Shown: positions 49,985 through 60,300 of the stretch, piece by piece | Layout: every line of letters starts with the position of its first letter | Numbering within the stretch: position 1 is the stretch's first letter | Assembly (NCBI RefSeq): GCF_036370855.1 | Contig: NC_088108.1 | Location: 7,153,448 to 7,217,447 of the forward strand | Source of the DNA: Dromaius novaehollandiae | Lineage: Eukaryota > Chordata > Aves > Casuariiformes > Dromaiidae | DNA: 64,000 bases | Direction of reading: 5' to 3' | Made by a program: the position numbers and the translations under genes | The notes under the pieces: model-generated | Seen by the model: the letters and a program-made list of their open reading frames with translations, nothing else | Told to the model about the DNA's origin: nothing | Database searches by the model: none

Positions 49985-52900
49985 GTTAATATTCTAATAT
50001 ATAGGATTACATCAGAGGAATGCTTGGCTCTGTCACCATTCTTTCCAGCTAAAACAATTGTGAGACTCTGAACCATCTAACAACTGAGATGGGGGGGTAT
50101 CTAATATAAGCAAAATCTAAGTTAATATAAGCATTCTAAGCGAGATCATAACACTGAAATCAGGGTAATGAATGGTTAGTGCACTGTGGTTATTTGCATA
50201 TGGGCTAGGCTAACCTAGCTATATAGATAAAAGTGGTAACCATGTGAGTCAACTCTGCAGTGGGGTCAGGAAACTGTTTTTACAGAGTGGTGGCTTGTTT
50301 ACAGAGCAGTTCCCTCATAGATTAGTTTTCCTAAACACCCTGGAGACTGCACTTATTTTTTTACTCCCAGATACTATTTCTTTCCAGCCTATAAAACTGT
50401 TTACTGCTTACAGCTCATGTGTTTACATGCATTTAATGGTTTAAGTTCATAGCTAGCATATTTAAACTAAAAAGGACTAGCTGTGTACATGTAGATTTTT
50501 GGACTATAGCATTTAATGGAGAGTCTCTTGAATGTGAAACTTGTTCACTCTCTTCCCCTATCCCAAACATCTTTGAGGTATTGCAGGGAACCTACTGCAT
50601 GTACAGAATGAAGTACTACAAATAACTAAACAAAAATAGGTACGAGATGTTTTACAGATATAATGCATATATATTTTTTTCCCCTGTTCTTGATAAAATT
50701 ATTTTTAAGAATGAGCCACTTTCATAATAAATAATATACAGGCTGACCAATTACCTTGAAGCCAGGATTTTTGAACCAAGTATGATAGCATGATATTGCC
50801 ATCTACTGGCACTTGACACAAATACTATCACTTTGTTGTAAAATTCTCTTTTCACTTATTTCACTTACAGGGGATCAAGTCAGGGAAGACACAGATCACA
50901 CTGATATTGAGACATCTTTTATTTAAGCTGTTATTAATAGAATCAAGCTCTTATTCCTAACAGACAGTTATTCACACAGTGCATTCACTTATTTTCTCAC
51001 ATGGTTCAATTATACATATACACAATCACTAAATATGTACCTGAGTTTGAACAACAGTTAGGTGGCTGGCCCTAGATGTTTATTTGGAAGCAGAGGATCA
51101 CACTGACCTGCCAGTAACTTCTAGGTAAGTGCTCGTAAAGTCCTTTAAGGCATCTTTTCTTCCATCAGATGTATTTATGATGCTGTAGGCCTTGTGCAGT
51201 TGTAGCAGCCATAGCCACCACTTTCTCAAGATGTGTGGCCTGAGTTATGCAACCTGTTGATGCTTGTGTGTGCTGGTGGCCTTCTACAGATTTGGCAAAC
51301 TCTTGGTATACTGAGTGTATCACTTATTGTGGATTCAACAGGTCTACTGTTCTCCAGAGTTTCAGTTCTTGGGAGATTTTTCACACACTACCTCTCAGCA
51401 TGTACTTTACCTCTCTGTCTGCTTTGTGGTAACATTTCTCCATCCATGCCCACAGGTACCTATAGAACTTATTTACACAAACTCATACAGAGAAGGCTCT
51501 AATGACAGCTTGGCTTATAATGTGATTTCACAGAATATTAAGACTTAAAAAAAAAAAAAAGTTACCCAAAGCTATCTGTGTCAGACAAACTAAAGCCACC
51601 GCAGTTATTCACTTGCTTGGGTGAGGCTGAGTATCCACAGTCTAAGATCTCAACAGAAAGGGCTTTATATAGATGAGTATGAAAATGTCTCTGGAGCCAC
51701 ATATCACCAACTCTTTCCATATTCCAGCAGTGTTTGAAATGTAAAAGTGGTAAAAGTTTAGGACACTATGAGCTTAAGTATATGCAATTTCTCTTCCTGT
51801 GTCTGACAAGAAAATATAATGCCCATAATACAGTATGTCAAGTGCCACCTTTTTGAGTTGGACAGAGGAGGCCTTGTTATGAAACCGAAATGTTTAGGGG
51901 GCTACATATTCAGTCCTGATAATTGTTTGGCAGGTTGTAAATGAAGGTAGGAAGAAAACTGGGAAACCAAAGAATAGCTAAATTCACAACTTTAACATGA
52001 CAGCTAGTCCTGCCCCCCCCAAAAATCTTCAGAGAAATTCTGTGAAATTTTGCACATATTAGAAAAGATATAAACTATAAAAAAATATAAAGTATGTACA
52101 AAAAGCGTTACATTTTTATATTTAATTAGATTTGTGGAATATCACTTTATAATACTAGTTTATAACTAAGTGATTTTTCAACTCATGGTCTGTGGACCTG
52201 CAGGAGCACACAACATAGTCAATGGGATGTAACTAAGAACATCTATGCAAAATGCCAGATGCAAATGTTAAGCATACAAATAAAAAATATTCAAAGAGCA
52301 CCTTTCATGAAAGCTTCAGCTTGATTGTTTTGTACAGCATGTAATGTTCCCATGCATTTCAAGTAAAAAGCAAGCTGTGACAAACACTTGAGTGCTTTGT
52401 ACAGACAGAAGCCACAAGCAGTTGAAACTGCTGTAGGAAAGTCAAGTATTAAAAATGACTGGTGAGCTATTTTCTGTAAAGATGTAAGAACAAATGCCTC
52501 AGAGCATATTTTTCCCAACTTAGACTTTTGCATGGGTAATGCTCGTCTTTATGATAGCCTCCTTGGAAAAGCTATTTGGAGTACTCTTTTTAAAAAAAGT
52601 CATGTAACTCTTCACTTGTGCTAAGAAAAATGTACTTCCCAAAGGTTTTTAAAAATAAATTACCTGGAAGGGCTACTGAAGACTGCTGTGGGTCTTGCCT
52701 TGTTGCAAACTATGCAACAGACCCAGAAGGCAGTAGTGTGCTAAATAATTTGTAATAGCACTGCTACTATTTTACAGCTGTTTCACAAGAAAGGAAAGGG
52801 CAGTTTGGAGCTTAAAACCTTCTGTAGTAGACCATGATTTAGAAACTGAATTTCAGAACAATCAGGCAATCATGGAAACATTTCAGAAATACAGGGTTAA

Positions 52901-53170
52901 CACTTCATAAAACAACATTTTATTGGACTATGTCTATATGGCAAAGAGGTCTTTGACGCATCTTTCTAAATGCAGTGTATGTGAACTGCATAACACATTT
53001 GCTCAGTTTAGCGGTTGATTCATGCCGAAAGATCTTGATAACAGGTACCGAACTTGTAACAATGAAAAAAAACTTTTATTGCTCATTCTGCCTACAAGGC
53101 TGGGGTTTGATCTGTTTCTCTGGACAAAGCATTGCCTTTGCAAGCAATCATCAGGTAAAATGGATGATTT
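49985..53170. other. Intergenic sequence upstream of SMARCA1
   Basis: AT-rich, no gene recognised. It contains A runs near 51547-51560, a short C run near 52013, and a possible hAT-type end at 52168 (listed separately). Open frames such as + 51233-51502 and - 52291-52533 show no known motif and no codon-like conservation can be judged from one genome. Confidence 0.45.
52168..52205. mobile_element. Possible hAT-type transposon end
   Basis: aagtgatttttcaactcatggtctgtggacctgcagg resembles the 'CAGTGGTTTTCAACC.GTGGTCCGTGGACC' terminal sequence of Charlie-type hAT elements. The opposite end could not be located with confidence; a weak candidate is near 52448-52461. No target duplication was found, so this is a tentative one-ended call. 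Confidence 0.3.
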
Positions 53171-53172
53171 GG

Positions 53173-53175
<3 letters not shown>

Positions 53176-53210
<35 letters not shown>
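53176..53210. repeat. Poly(T) tract, 35 bases
   Basis: An uninterrupted T35 run lies about 1.1 kb upstream of the SMARCA1 start codon. It may be a homopolymer grown by slippage or the A-tail of a minus-strand retrocopy whose body I cannot recognise to its left. Such tracts exclude nucleosomes and are prone to length error in assembly. Confidence 0.9.
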
Positions 53211-53215
<5 letters not shown>

Positions 53216-53949
53216 TCTGCCACCTCAAGGATTGTTTTGGAATCCTTCAGCAGTACGAGCAAAGTTGTAGCTCAGCAGCTTAGCACCTGAACTCATTATA
53301 AGGGCAATCAGAAATACACGCATTGACAAAAAGCAAATTGAGTGGCTTCATTAGTGCAATCTTCAGTATGAAATATGTAAACACTGCTGAATTTGGAATG
53401 ACTTAAAAATAGTTTTTCTAATGAATACCCCTTAAACTCTTGGCTTGGGAATGCCTTTGGTACTTCTTAGCCCTGCAGAAGTTAAGAAATTCTCTTCCTC
53501 CAAATACAGCTTGGGGCATCTAGGAAGACGTACTTGCAATTTGCAGCAGTGTTTGGAATCAAGGGAAATGAACTGCAAGTGCAACCATTTCCTGTCTCTT
53601 ACCACCTTCTTTCACAGCCTGGCTCCCGCAGCGTCGCCTCATTTCTCAGCTCGCACCGCGCTCCTGTCAGCACGGACGCTTCCCTCTCCCACAGCAGCCT
53701 GGACGGGCCGTGTGCTCTGAGCACCGGCGCCGGGGCACGGGGTCGTGCCTGGGAGGGGGGTGCGCCCTGTCCCTCGGGGCTCTCTGGCGATTACAGACGC
53801 GGCGGGTGGGTGAGGAACCTCAGCAGTACTATAGTGGGTCACGCACCGCCGTGGCTACGGGCTCTGAGAGCACGGCGATGCCTGAGGGGACCCAAGGGCA
53901 GCGGGCGCAGCCGCCCTCCCTCCGCGCACCGCGCGTGCGGCGCTGCCGC

Positions 53950-53960
53950 AAGATGGCGGC
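53950..53960 (+). promoter_or_regulatory. YY1-type site (AAGATGGCGGC)
   Basis: An exact AAGATGGCGGC word sits inside the SMARCA1 CpG island about 320 bp upstream of the start codon. YY1 sites of this form are often at or just downstream of the transcription start in housekeeping promoters. It is therefore also a hint about where transcription may begin. Binding is inferred from the motif only. Confidence 0.6.
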
Positions 53961-54063
53961 AACCGCCTCGCAGCGCCGCGGCACGCGGCCCCAACGGCCG
54001 CTCCGCCCCGCCTCAGGCGCGGCCCCAACCGCCACCCCGCCCCCTTCCCCCCCACTGCGGGCG

Positions 54064-54092
54064 CCCCGCCCCGCCCCGCCCCGCCCCGCCCC
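54064..54092 (+). promoter_or_regulatory. Array of overlapping GC boxes, (CCCCG)5CCCC
   Basis: Five CCCCG units followed by CCCC form a 29-bp array of overlapping CCGCCCC words, the reverse complement of the Sp/KLF GC box. It is about 190 bp before the start codon. As a pentanucleotide tandem repeat it may vary in copy number; its G-rich complement could form a quadruplex. Confidence 0.7.
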
Positions 54093-54141
54093 TCGCGGTG
54101 GGGAGGGGGGAGCGCCCTTCGCGTGGCGCCGCCTCGCGGAG

Positions 54142-54149
54142 TCTCGCGA
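54142..54149. promoter_or_regulatory. TCTCGCGA palindromic promoter element
   Basis: The palindrome TCTCGCGA, the core of the TCTCGCGAGA motif found in many vertebrate CpG-island promoters, lies 130 bp upstream of the SMARCA1 ATG. The full ten-base form is not present (it continues TA rather than GA), so it is a partial match. Confidence 0.5.
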
Positions 54150-54278
54150 TAGCAGCGGGCGCGGGAACGCGGGCGGGGCGGGGCCGCGCGCTGTTCGGGG
54201 GCGGTGGGGTCGCTCCCCTCCCCCCGCCCGGCGGCGCCGACACCGGCCCCGGCCCGGCCCGGCCCCGCGGCGCGCAGC

Positions 54279-54374
54279 ATGGACGCCGGCCCCGGCAGCG
54301 TCGCCCGCTCGGATGGCGAAGTGCCGTCCACCTCCGCCGCGGCGGCCTCTGCGCAGGAGCCCGCCGCCGAGGAG
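54279..54374 (+). CDS. SMARCA1: SMARCA1 coding exon 1
   Basis: It encodes 32 residues, [15 protein letters not shown] then an Ala/Ser/Glu-rich tail ending AAEE. There is no further ATG upstream in this frame within the island that could replace the start. The donor gag|gtaccg is weak beyond the GT, but its phase 0 matches exon 2 exactly. This N-terminal segment is the fast-evolving part of the protein and shorter than I recall for human SNF2L. Confidence 0.8.
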
Positions 54375-57300
54375 GTACCGCTCCGGGGAGGGGGCTGAGC
54401 GGGCCGCAGGGCCTCGCGCCCCGCCCGGCGCGGCCCGGCCCGGCGCAGCCCGCGGCGGCCCCGGAGGGCCGGTGGCCTGTGCCGCCCGCCCCGGCCGGTG
54501 GCCGTCGCCGTGCGGCCGGGGCGGCGGGTGCGGGGCGGGGGGCGCTGGGCAGGGCGGCGGAGCGGCGGCCTTGCGCTGCGTGCGCGGCGCCGAGGCGCAG
54601 CCCCGGTCCTGGGTGGGAGCTGCGGGGCGGCGGCCTCCTCCCTTCGGGTGCGCTGGGAAGAGAGGTTGCGGCAGGGCGCTCGGGCCGAGGCGCCAGTGCT
54701 CGGGTATCCTTGGAGACGGGACGAGACTTAATCTGGAGAGTGGCTCCCGCGGGAGCGCTGATTAGTGGTGACCAGGTGCCGTGCTCCTGGGGCGCTGCGG
54801 GAACTAGCAGGAATACTGGCGTTGGTGCGGTCAGGGTTTTAACTCCAACTGACGAAAGCCTGTTTTTCCTTGAAAGTCCATTTCTCCCCGAAATGAATGC
54901 CAGTTTCTTTAGTTCATTACTCTTGTGTGAGAAAGGTGGTGGAATAGGTTAGAATATATCAACGTTGTGCTCCCGTGCCATACAGATTCCTACCTTTCTT
55001 AAGGGGGGGAAAAAAAAGAAGGTTGCTGCTGTTTGAGGTTTTCATTCAGGCTGTGGAATTTCACTTCAGGCTGAGCCACAGGTCTGTTTCATAGCTATGC
55101 AGGTAGGAATCTGCATAATAATAGGATATAATACAACCTGTTGCACTCCTTCCCCCTTTCACGGTTTTGCTTCAATATAAATAGTCTTTCTTGTTGTAGC
55201 AGCGTAATAGAGTCCTAAGTTAATGTTTGTTTGCAGTGTATTTCCACTTTGTACGTGTGAGTTCAACAGGAAAGGAAGTCCTTCTAATTAATGCGTCTAT
55301 TTAAAAAAACTCAATAGGATGGCATCCAAGAGTAAAGTCAACTAAAGCAGCAGTTCTTATTCGCAGTCATTTATTTAAGCATTCATGTGGGTAATTCAAT
55401 TTAGGACCAACTATTGCACTGACTAGATAGAAATCTCTCTCTCAGCCTGACCTCAGTAGCTTTTTCTGGGCTAGTTAATAGAGATTTTAAGGGAAAGTAT
55501 TTTGGGTCCCTGGAATGCCTCAGGCTCTGTTGTTCTTGGACACAGTTTTTCAGTGGTCTGCGCTAGCTTTAGTTTAATCTTTAGTGGGAAACTTTTCTAG
55601 GGTAGAGGCAGCTTATAACCAGATAGTTCCCTGCACAAAGTGAGTTAAAAATGAAAGTACTTTTTTTGCTGGTATATTTGTTTGCACTGAGGCTTCTGCT
55701 GATCAGATTTCCTGTTAAATCAGTCCTCTGACTGCTGAAGATACATTGTGTATTGTTTCTAGGTACAACTCCCATAAACTCATGAATTGTTTTGTGCTTC
55801 TGTGTTGTATTAGGCATATGCTACAGTTGGTAGTAAAAGAGGAAAGTATTCTTATTCAATTCAAAATGCAATAATTGGCAAGCTCTAGATTTTTATAATG
55901 CAGAATATTACCCAGCAGCAAGTTCAGATGTGGTGCTCGTGCCTGCTTCCCCAGCACAGAGTAATGTTTTAGTGAAAACACAGCATACTCTTTCCAATGT
56001 AAGTGGTCAGGAAGAGAAAGGGTACTGGGATGTGTATGTCTTAAGTTGTTTATCTTTTACAGCAGTTTTTGATAGTCTCCTCCTGTTCATTACTTCTGAT
56101 ATTTTGGGACCATCAATGATCTATAGATCAGATGATGAAACACTGCAATGAGGAGCAGGGAAACAGATGTGTTTTGTTTTTGAAAGTTAGTGTAGGATGT
56201 GAATTTGCCATGCTGTAGCTGCGGTAAATTTACATACCAGTTCACTTGTTTAATTCAGAAAGTGTTATTCACAAATAAACTATTTCTGAATAAGCTTGAT
56301 GGGTATGGCCAGTATGAAATTTCCTTCTGCTAGGGAAATGTGAGTAACAGGAGAGAGAGTCTGGTATTAGAGCCAACTGCCTTTGGACTTGGAAAGGTAT
56401 TGTATTATGTTTTGCAAGGAAAACTCTTTTTGTAGTCAAATAGGTTTCCCATAATATTGAACCATTCTCCTCTGTCCAGGAGAAACTTCATACTCATCTG
56501 AGGTAGACAGATGATGACTTAATTTTTTGAGGCATTTTCATTTACATAATTTATTTCCAGGGGAACTGAAGGAGACGTCTGACATGGGCTACTGGCATTT
56601 TTGTTCCTCTTTAAGGAGGAGTACTTTGTCACTTGGTAACAGGGAGATTGTTTCCAGTGTTAGCACTGGCAGTCTTTCAAACAGAGGTTTATGCCATGTT
56701 ACATAATAATATAATGGAGGTGTGAGTATACACATGTATGAACTGCTTTTTTGTATGTTGGAATAACAGCCCTCTTGTAGCGCTTTTTTCTGAATTGAGC
56801 TGTCAGAAGTTGTAAGTCATTTATCATAGAGAATTTCTAATGCTACTTACTTGCAACATAATTATTTGGCCTTGGAAGCTGAAGTCGGGCATTTATAAAA
56901 TCATTAAATTGTCAAACAACTTTATTATATGCTTAGTACTGTTCATCTTTCCAGAGAGTTAGGTCTTTGGGCCAGAACTTAGAAAGGTGTTCTCCAGCTG
57001 CAGCTTATGTTCCTCTCATTTACATCCTTCCACGTAAAGACCAAGTTGCATGTATATTCATCAGCAACAATTCTGAAAGTAGAACAAGTGTAATGCTTCT
57101 TGAAAAACTGCTACATATTTAGGCCCATTTTGGTCTGGCTTTTCTACCTGACCCCAAATTGTTTAGATTATTATTTCATTTTAATGTATTTATGTTAGGG
57201 TAATGTTTAAATCACCTGTCAGATTAAGATCCTATTTTGTTACTTTTTATACAGACATGTACTTTGGCATTATTCAGTGTTTTTTCAAGAAGATTTTTAT

Positions 57301-60300
57301 AATTTAATGTATCTCAAAGAATCAAGTATTTAATATTTTTTATTTGAAGGAGATACCTAGAGAAACATGCTTTGAAGATTGAATTAAAAAAAAATCTCCC
57401 ATGCTTTGTCTTTTTAAAATAATATTTTGCAAGTATCATTTTTTGCCAGCTTGTCATTTTTTATACAGCAAAGTGGCAGCTGAAGTTGTGGAAACCTGCT
57501 TTGAGCTTCCCAACTGAAGACAAAAATGAACCATGTAAACTATGAAAACTAGCTGTTTTGGTTAGTCTCTTCAATTTCTTTCATTTATAGTAAATAAGGT
57601 AGTCCTTTGTTAACTAAGAGCATCCCCAGTGGTTGCTGCATGGATTGATTTGATTGTTTAATTTGTCTCACTTCCGAGGTATGTGGCCTAAGTATAGTTA
57701 AACCTGTATTTCCAAATGAACTCTGACCATTCATCTAGAAGAGCAAAAACAAGATGCAGGTGCTCAGAGTTTACAGTTAGTTTAAAAAATAGTCTGATTG
57801 CTAAATTTAAAATTCCTGTCTTTTCAAGATGTCAAGTTTAATTATTCATTTAAAGCAAGATCTTCTCTGTGGAAGAATAACTTTGCTCTCTTTAAGTACT
57901 TTCCTTCAATCCTTTCAACTTGGATCCTATTTGAAGAGATTAATCTGCAGTTTAAATTTTATCTGTTTGTATCTCCCTCTCTTTACATCATGGATTTCAA
58001 GTTCTGTTTTGGGTGGTGATGCAATTAGTGCAGTCATTTCAAACAATTCTGTTTGAAATAATTATTTTTGAGAAGAATCCAGCTATTCTTATAGCGTGCA
58101 GGTTTATTCAGTTTGATATTTTTGCTTCAATAGATAAAGATGCTGATGATTATAGTGTTTAAAATTTGAATTCCAGAAAAATGATCCTCCATTTCAACTC
58201 AAACTTCCGCCAAAGGCAGCCAGACCTGAAAAAGAAATCGACCCAGAATATGAAGAGAAGATGGTAAGTGTATTCACAGCAAAACAGATGGCGAGATTTT
58301 TATGAAAGTTTTTAGTTTTTGCTTGAATTAGATGGACACAGTTGCAGGTAGCAAGGAACTATTGCAGGCAGGATGCGTCAGAAAAGGAAAATGAATTGAG
58401 GATGATGTTATTGATAAATTATGTGTAGTCTAGTGTTGTGCAGTAGGTGTTCAGTGAAGATTATGAGAACAGAGCAAGCACATGGCCATAGTTCTGTTAA
58501 AGACTGTCCCATTCTCCAGGTATTTGTGGCTGCATGATTTCCAGAATTGGAGGCTGTGATTTTGTACACTATAATTGTCAGTGAATTTTTCTTCCATGAA
58601 TTTGTCCACTTGCTTTTTTTTCCTCATGTAAATTTAGTATCCAGACCCTTCTGTGGTAAGGAGTTTCTATGCAATTGCATTTTACATTTAGAACTTTCCC
58701 CTCTCTGTTTTGGATCCGTATCTGTTGGTTTCATTTGATGATCTGAGGAGTCATGTCTGAGGCCTCCTTAAGTAACTGCTTAAATGAGAGAAATACAGAG
58801 GCTGCCAGTTTCTCATCCTATCTCTAAAATTACAAAGGTTTAAAATGTTGATATGCTCCATAGGATAATAGTGCAAAGTAGGATTTATCCATGACCCAGA
58901 TTACGGGAACTTGTAGCGCTGCAGAAGAAAGTAGAGATAACAGGGTAACCTCTGTATTACAAAGAGGCAGAAAGAGGAGGAGGACATTATAAGCCTTGCT
59001 CTTGAATGTCATGTGTGGTCTGTTCTTAGTTGATGCTGGTATTCAGTTTCTTGCTGTGTTTTCTTAAAAGCTTTAACATTAAATAGATGTCTAATAATTG
59101 CAGTAGAATCTCAGAGGGTTGAATGCTGTGAAAGCCAGGAAAGAGTGTCACTGTTATGGAAATTGATGCCTACCTGAATGAATACTTAATTTTCATCCAA
59201 AAAGAAGACAAACAAGTAAATCTGTTTGCTGAGGATGAGTTGAATAAATAACTGATCTTGGTTTCAGAATAATATATGGTCAATAGTACGTCATTCGTGA
59301 TCTAGAGGGTTAGAGGCCATTGTTTTAAGAGACAGTGGGAATGTGTTTCCAAAAAGCTACCTTTTATTAACTGTGCAGTTATGAATTAGAACTGTACTAT
59401 TTTTCTGGGCACACAGCTTACTATTTGCTTGCAAACTTTTTGGCTGGGTGTATATTATGGCATTCAGTGTGTAACCTCACCAGCTGTGGTTAGCTTTGTT
59501 TACCAAGTCCAGTGTCTGTTTTCAGTTTTGTTTAAAATGCTCTGGATGAATTTGTTCTTGTCCTGCATGAGCATAAGCATAAATGTGTCTTAAGCCCCCC
59601 GGCCATCATTTCATATAAAAGTTTTACTTGAGATTGCCATCTTATCAAACTTTCAAAACACACAAAAAGTCCAATAATGATTTCCAGGAGAGTTTTCTAA
59701 GGACGCTTACATGCTGTTGGGATTTGCACTGTTAAAATAAATGTGTTGTAAATACATTGCCCCCATGTGGCAAGCCCATGCATTGCAGTGGTCAGTTTCA
59801 TTTTGAATTGCCTTTTCCTTTAATAGACTGGTTCATGTTATTGCTGTTACTTGTGTATAAATTAGCTGATTTTTCTACAGAAAAGCTTTCTGTAGTTTAT
59901 GTATTTCTTAGAAAGTTTATGGTATGGAATTACAATTTCACATTTGTAGCTTATGTATCAAGATATAAATGACATCACAGAAAAATTCTTTGTGATATAG
60001 TGTTACATGATGCTTAAATGCCGTAGAAAAACTGATAGCAATTGCGTTCTATTTTATTTTTTTCTTAAAAAATGATATGACATGTTTTTTAAATACGGTG
60101 AAGGACATACGTTTCACTGTATTTAGTGAAGTGCATATGCCTCATTATTACAGCACAACTTAAAAGATTGACATTTGTGATCTGAAAGCAAAATTCACTA
60201 GCTTCAATGAAAGGAGTATTAAGCTTGTGCATCTGTTATGTTACTCATACTTCTAAAAGCGGAACTAGCACAATATCTTCCTGGATGAAATCCTGATTAC

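Larger units (their letters stand above)
53620..54700 (+). promoter_or_regulatory. SMARCA1: SMARCA1 CpG-island promoter
   Basis: About 1.1 kb of very GC-rich, CpG-dense DNA brackets exon 1. No TATA box is apparent. It contains a YY1-type site (53950-53960), an array of GC boxes (54064-54092) and a TCTCGCGA element (54142-54149), a set typical of broad housekeeping promoters. The transcription start probably lies between the YY1-type site and the ATG at 54279, but cannot be fixed here. Very long open frames across the island on both strands are compositional and start from non-ATG codons. Confidence 0.8.

Noticed and set aside
53710..54765. 351-codon plus-strand open frame over the same island
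   Set aside because: Another GC-rich shadow in a different frame, no recognisable domain, incompatible with the exon 1-exon 2 phase.
53534..54952. 472-codon plus-strand open frame over the SMARCA1 CpG island
   Set aside because: Starts at a TTG, is Arg/Pro/Ala-rich from GC bias, runs through exon 1 in the wrong frame and into the intron. The exon 1 frame at 54279 is the one that joins exon 2.
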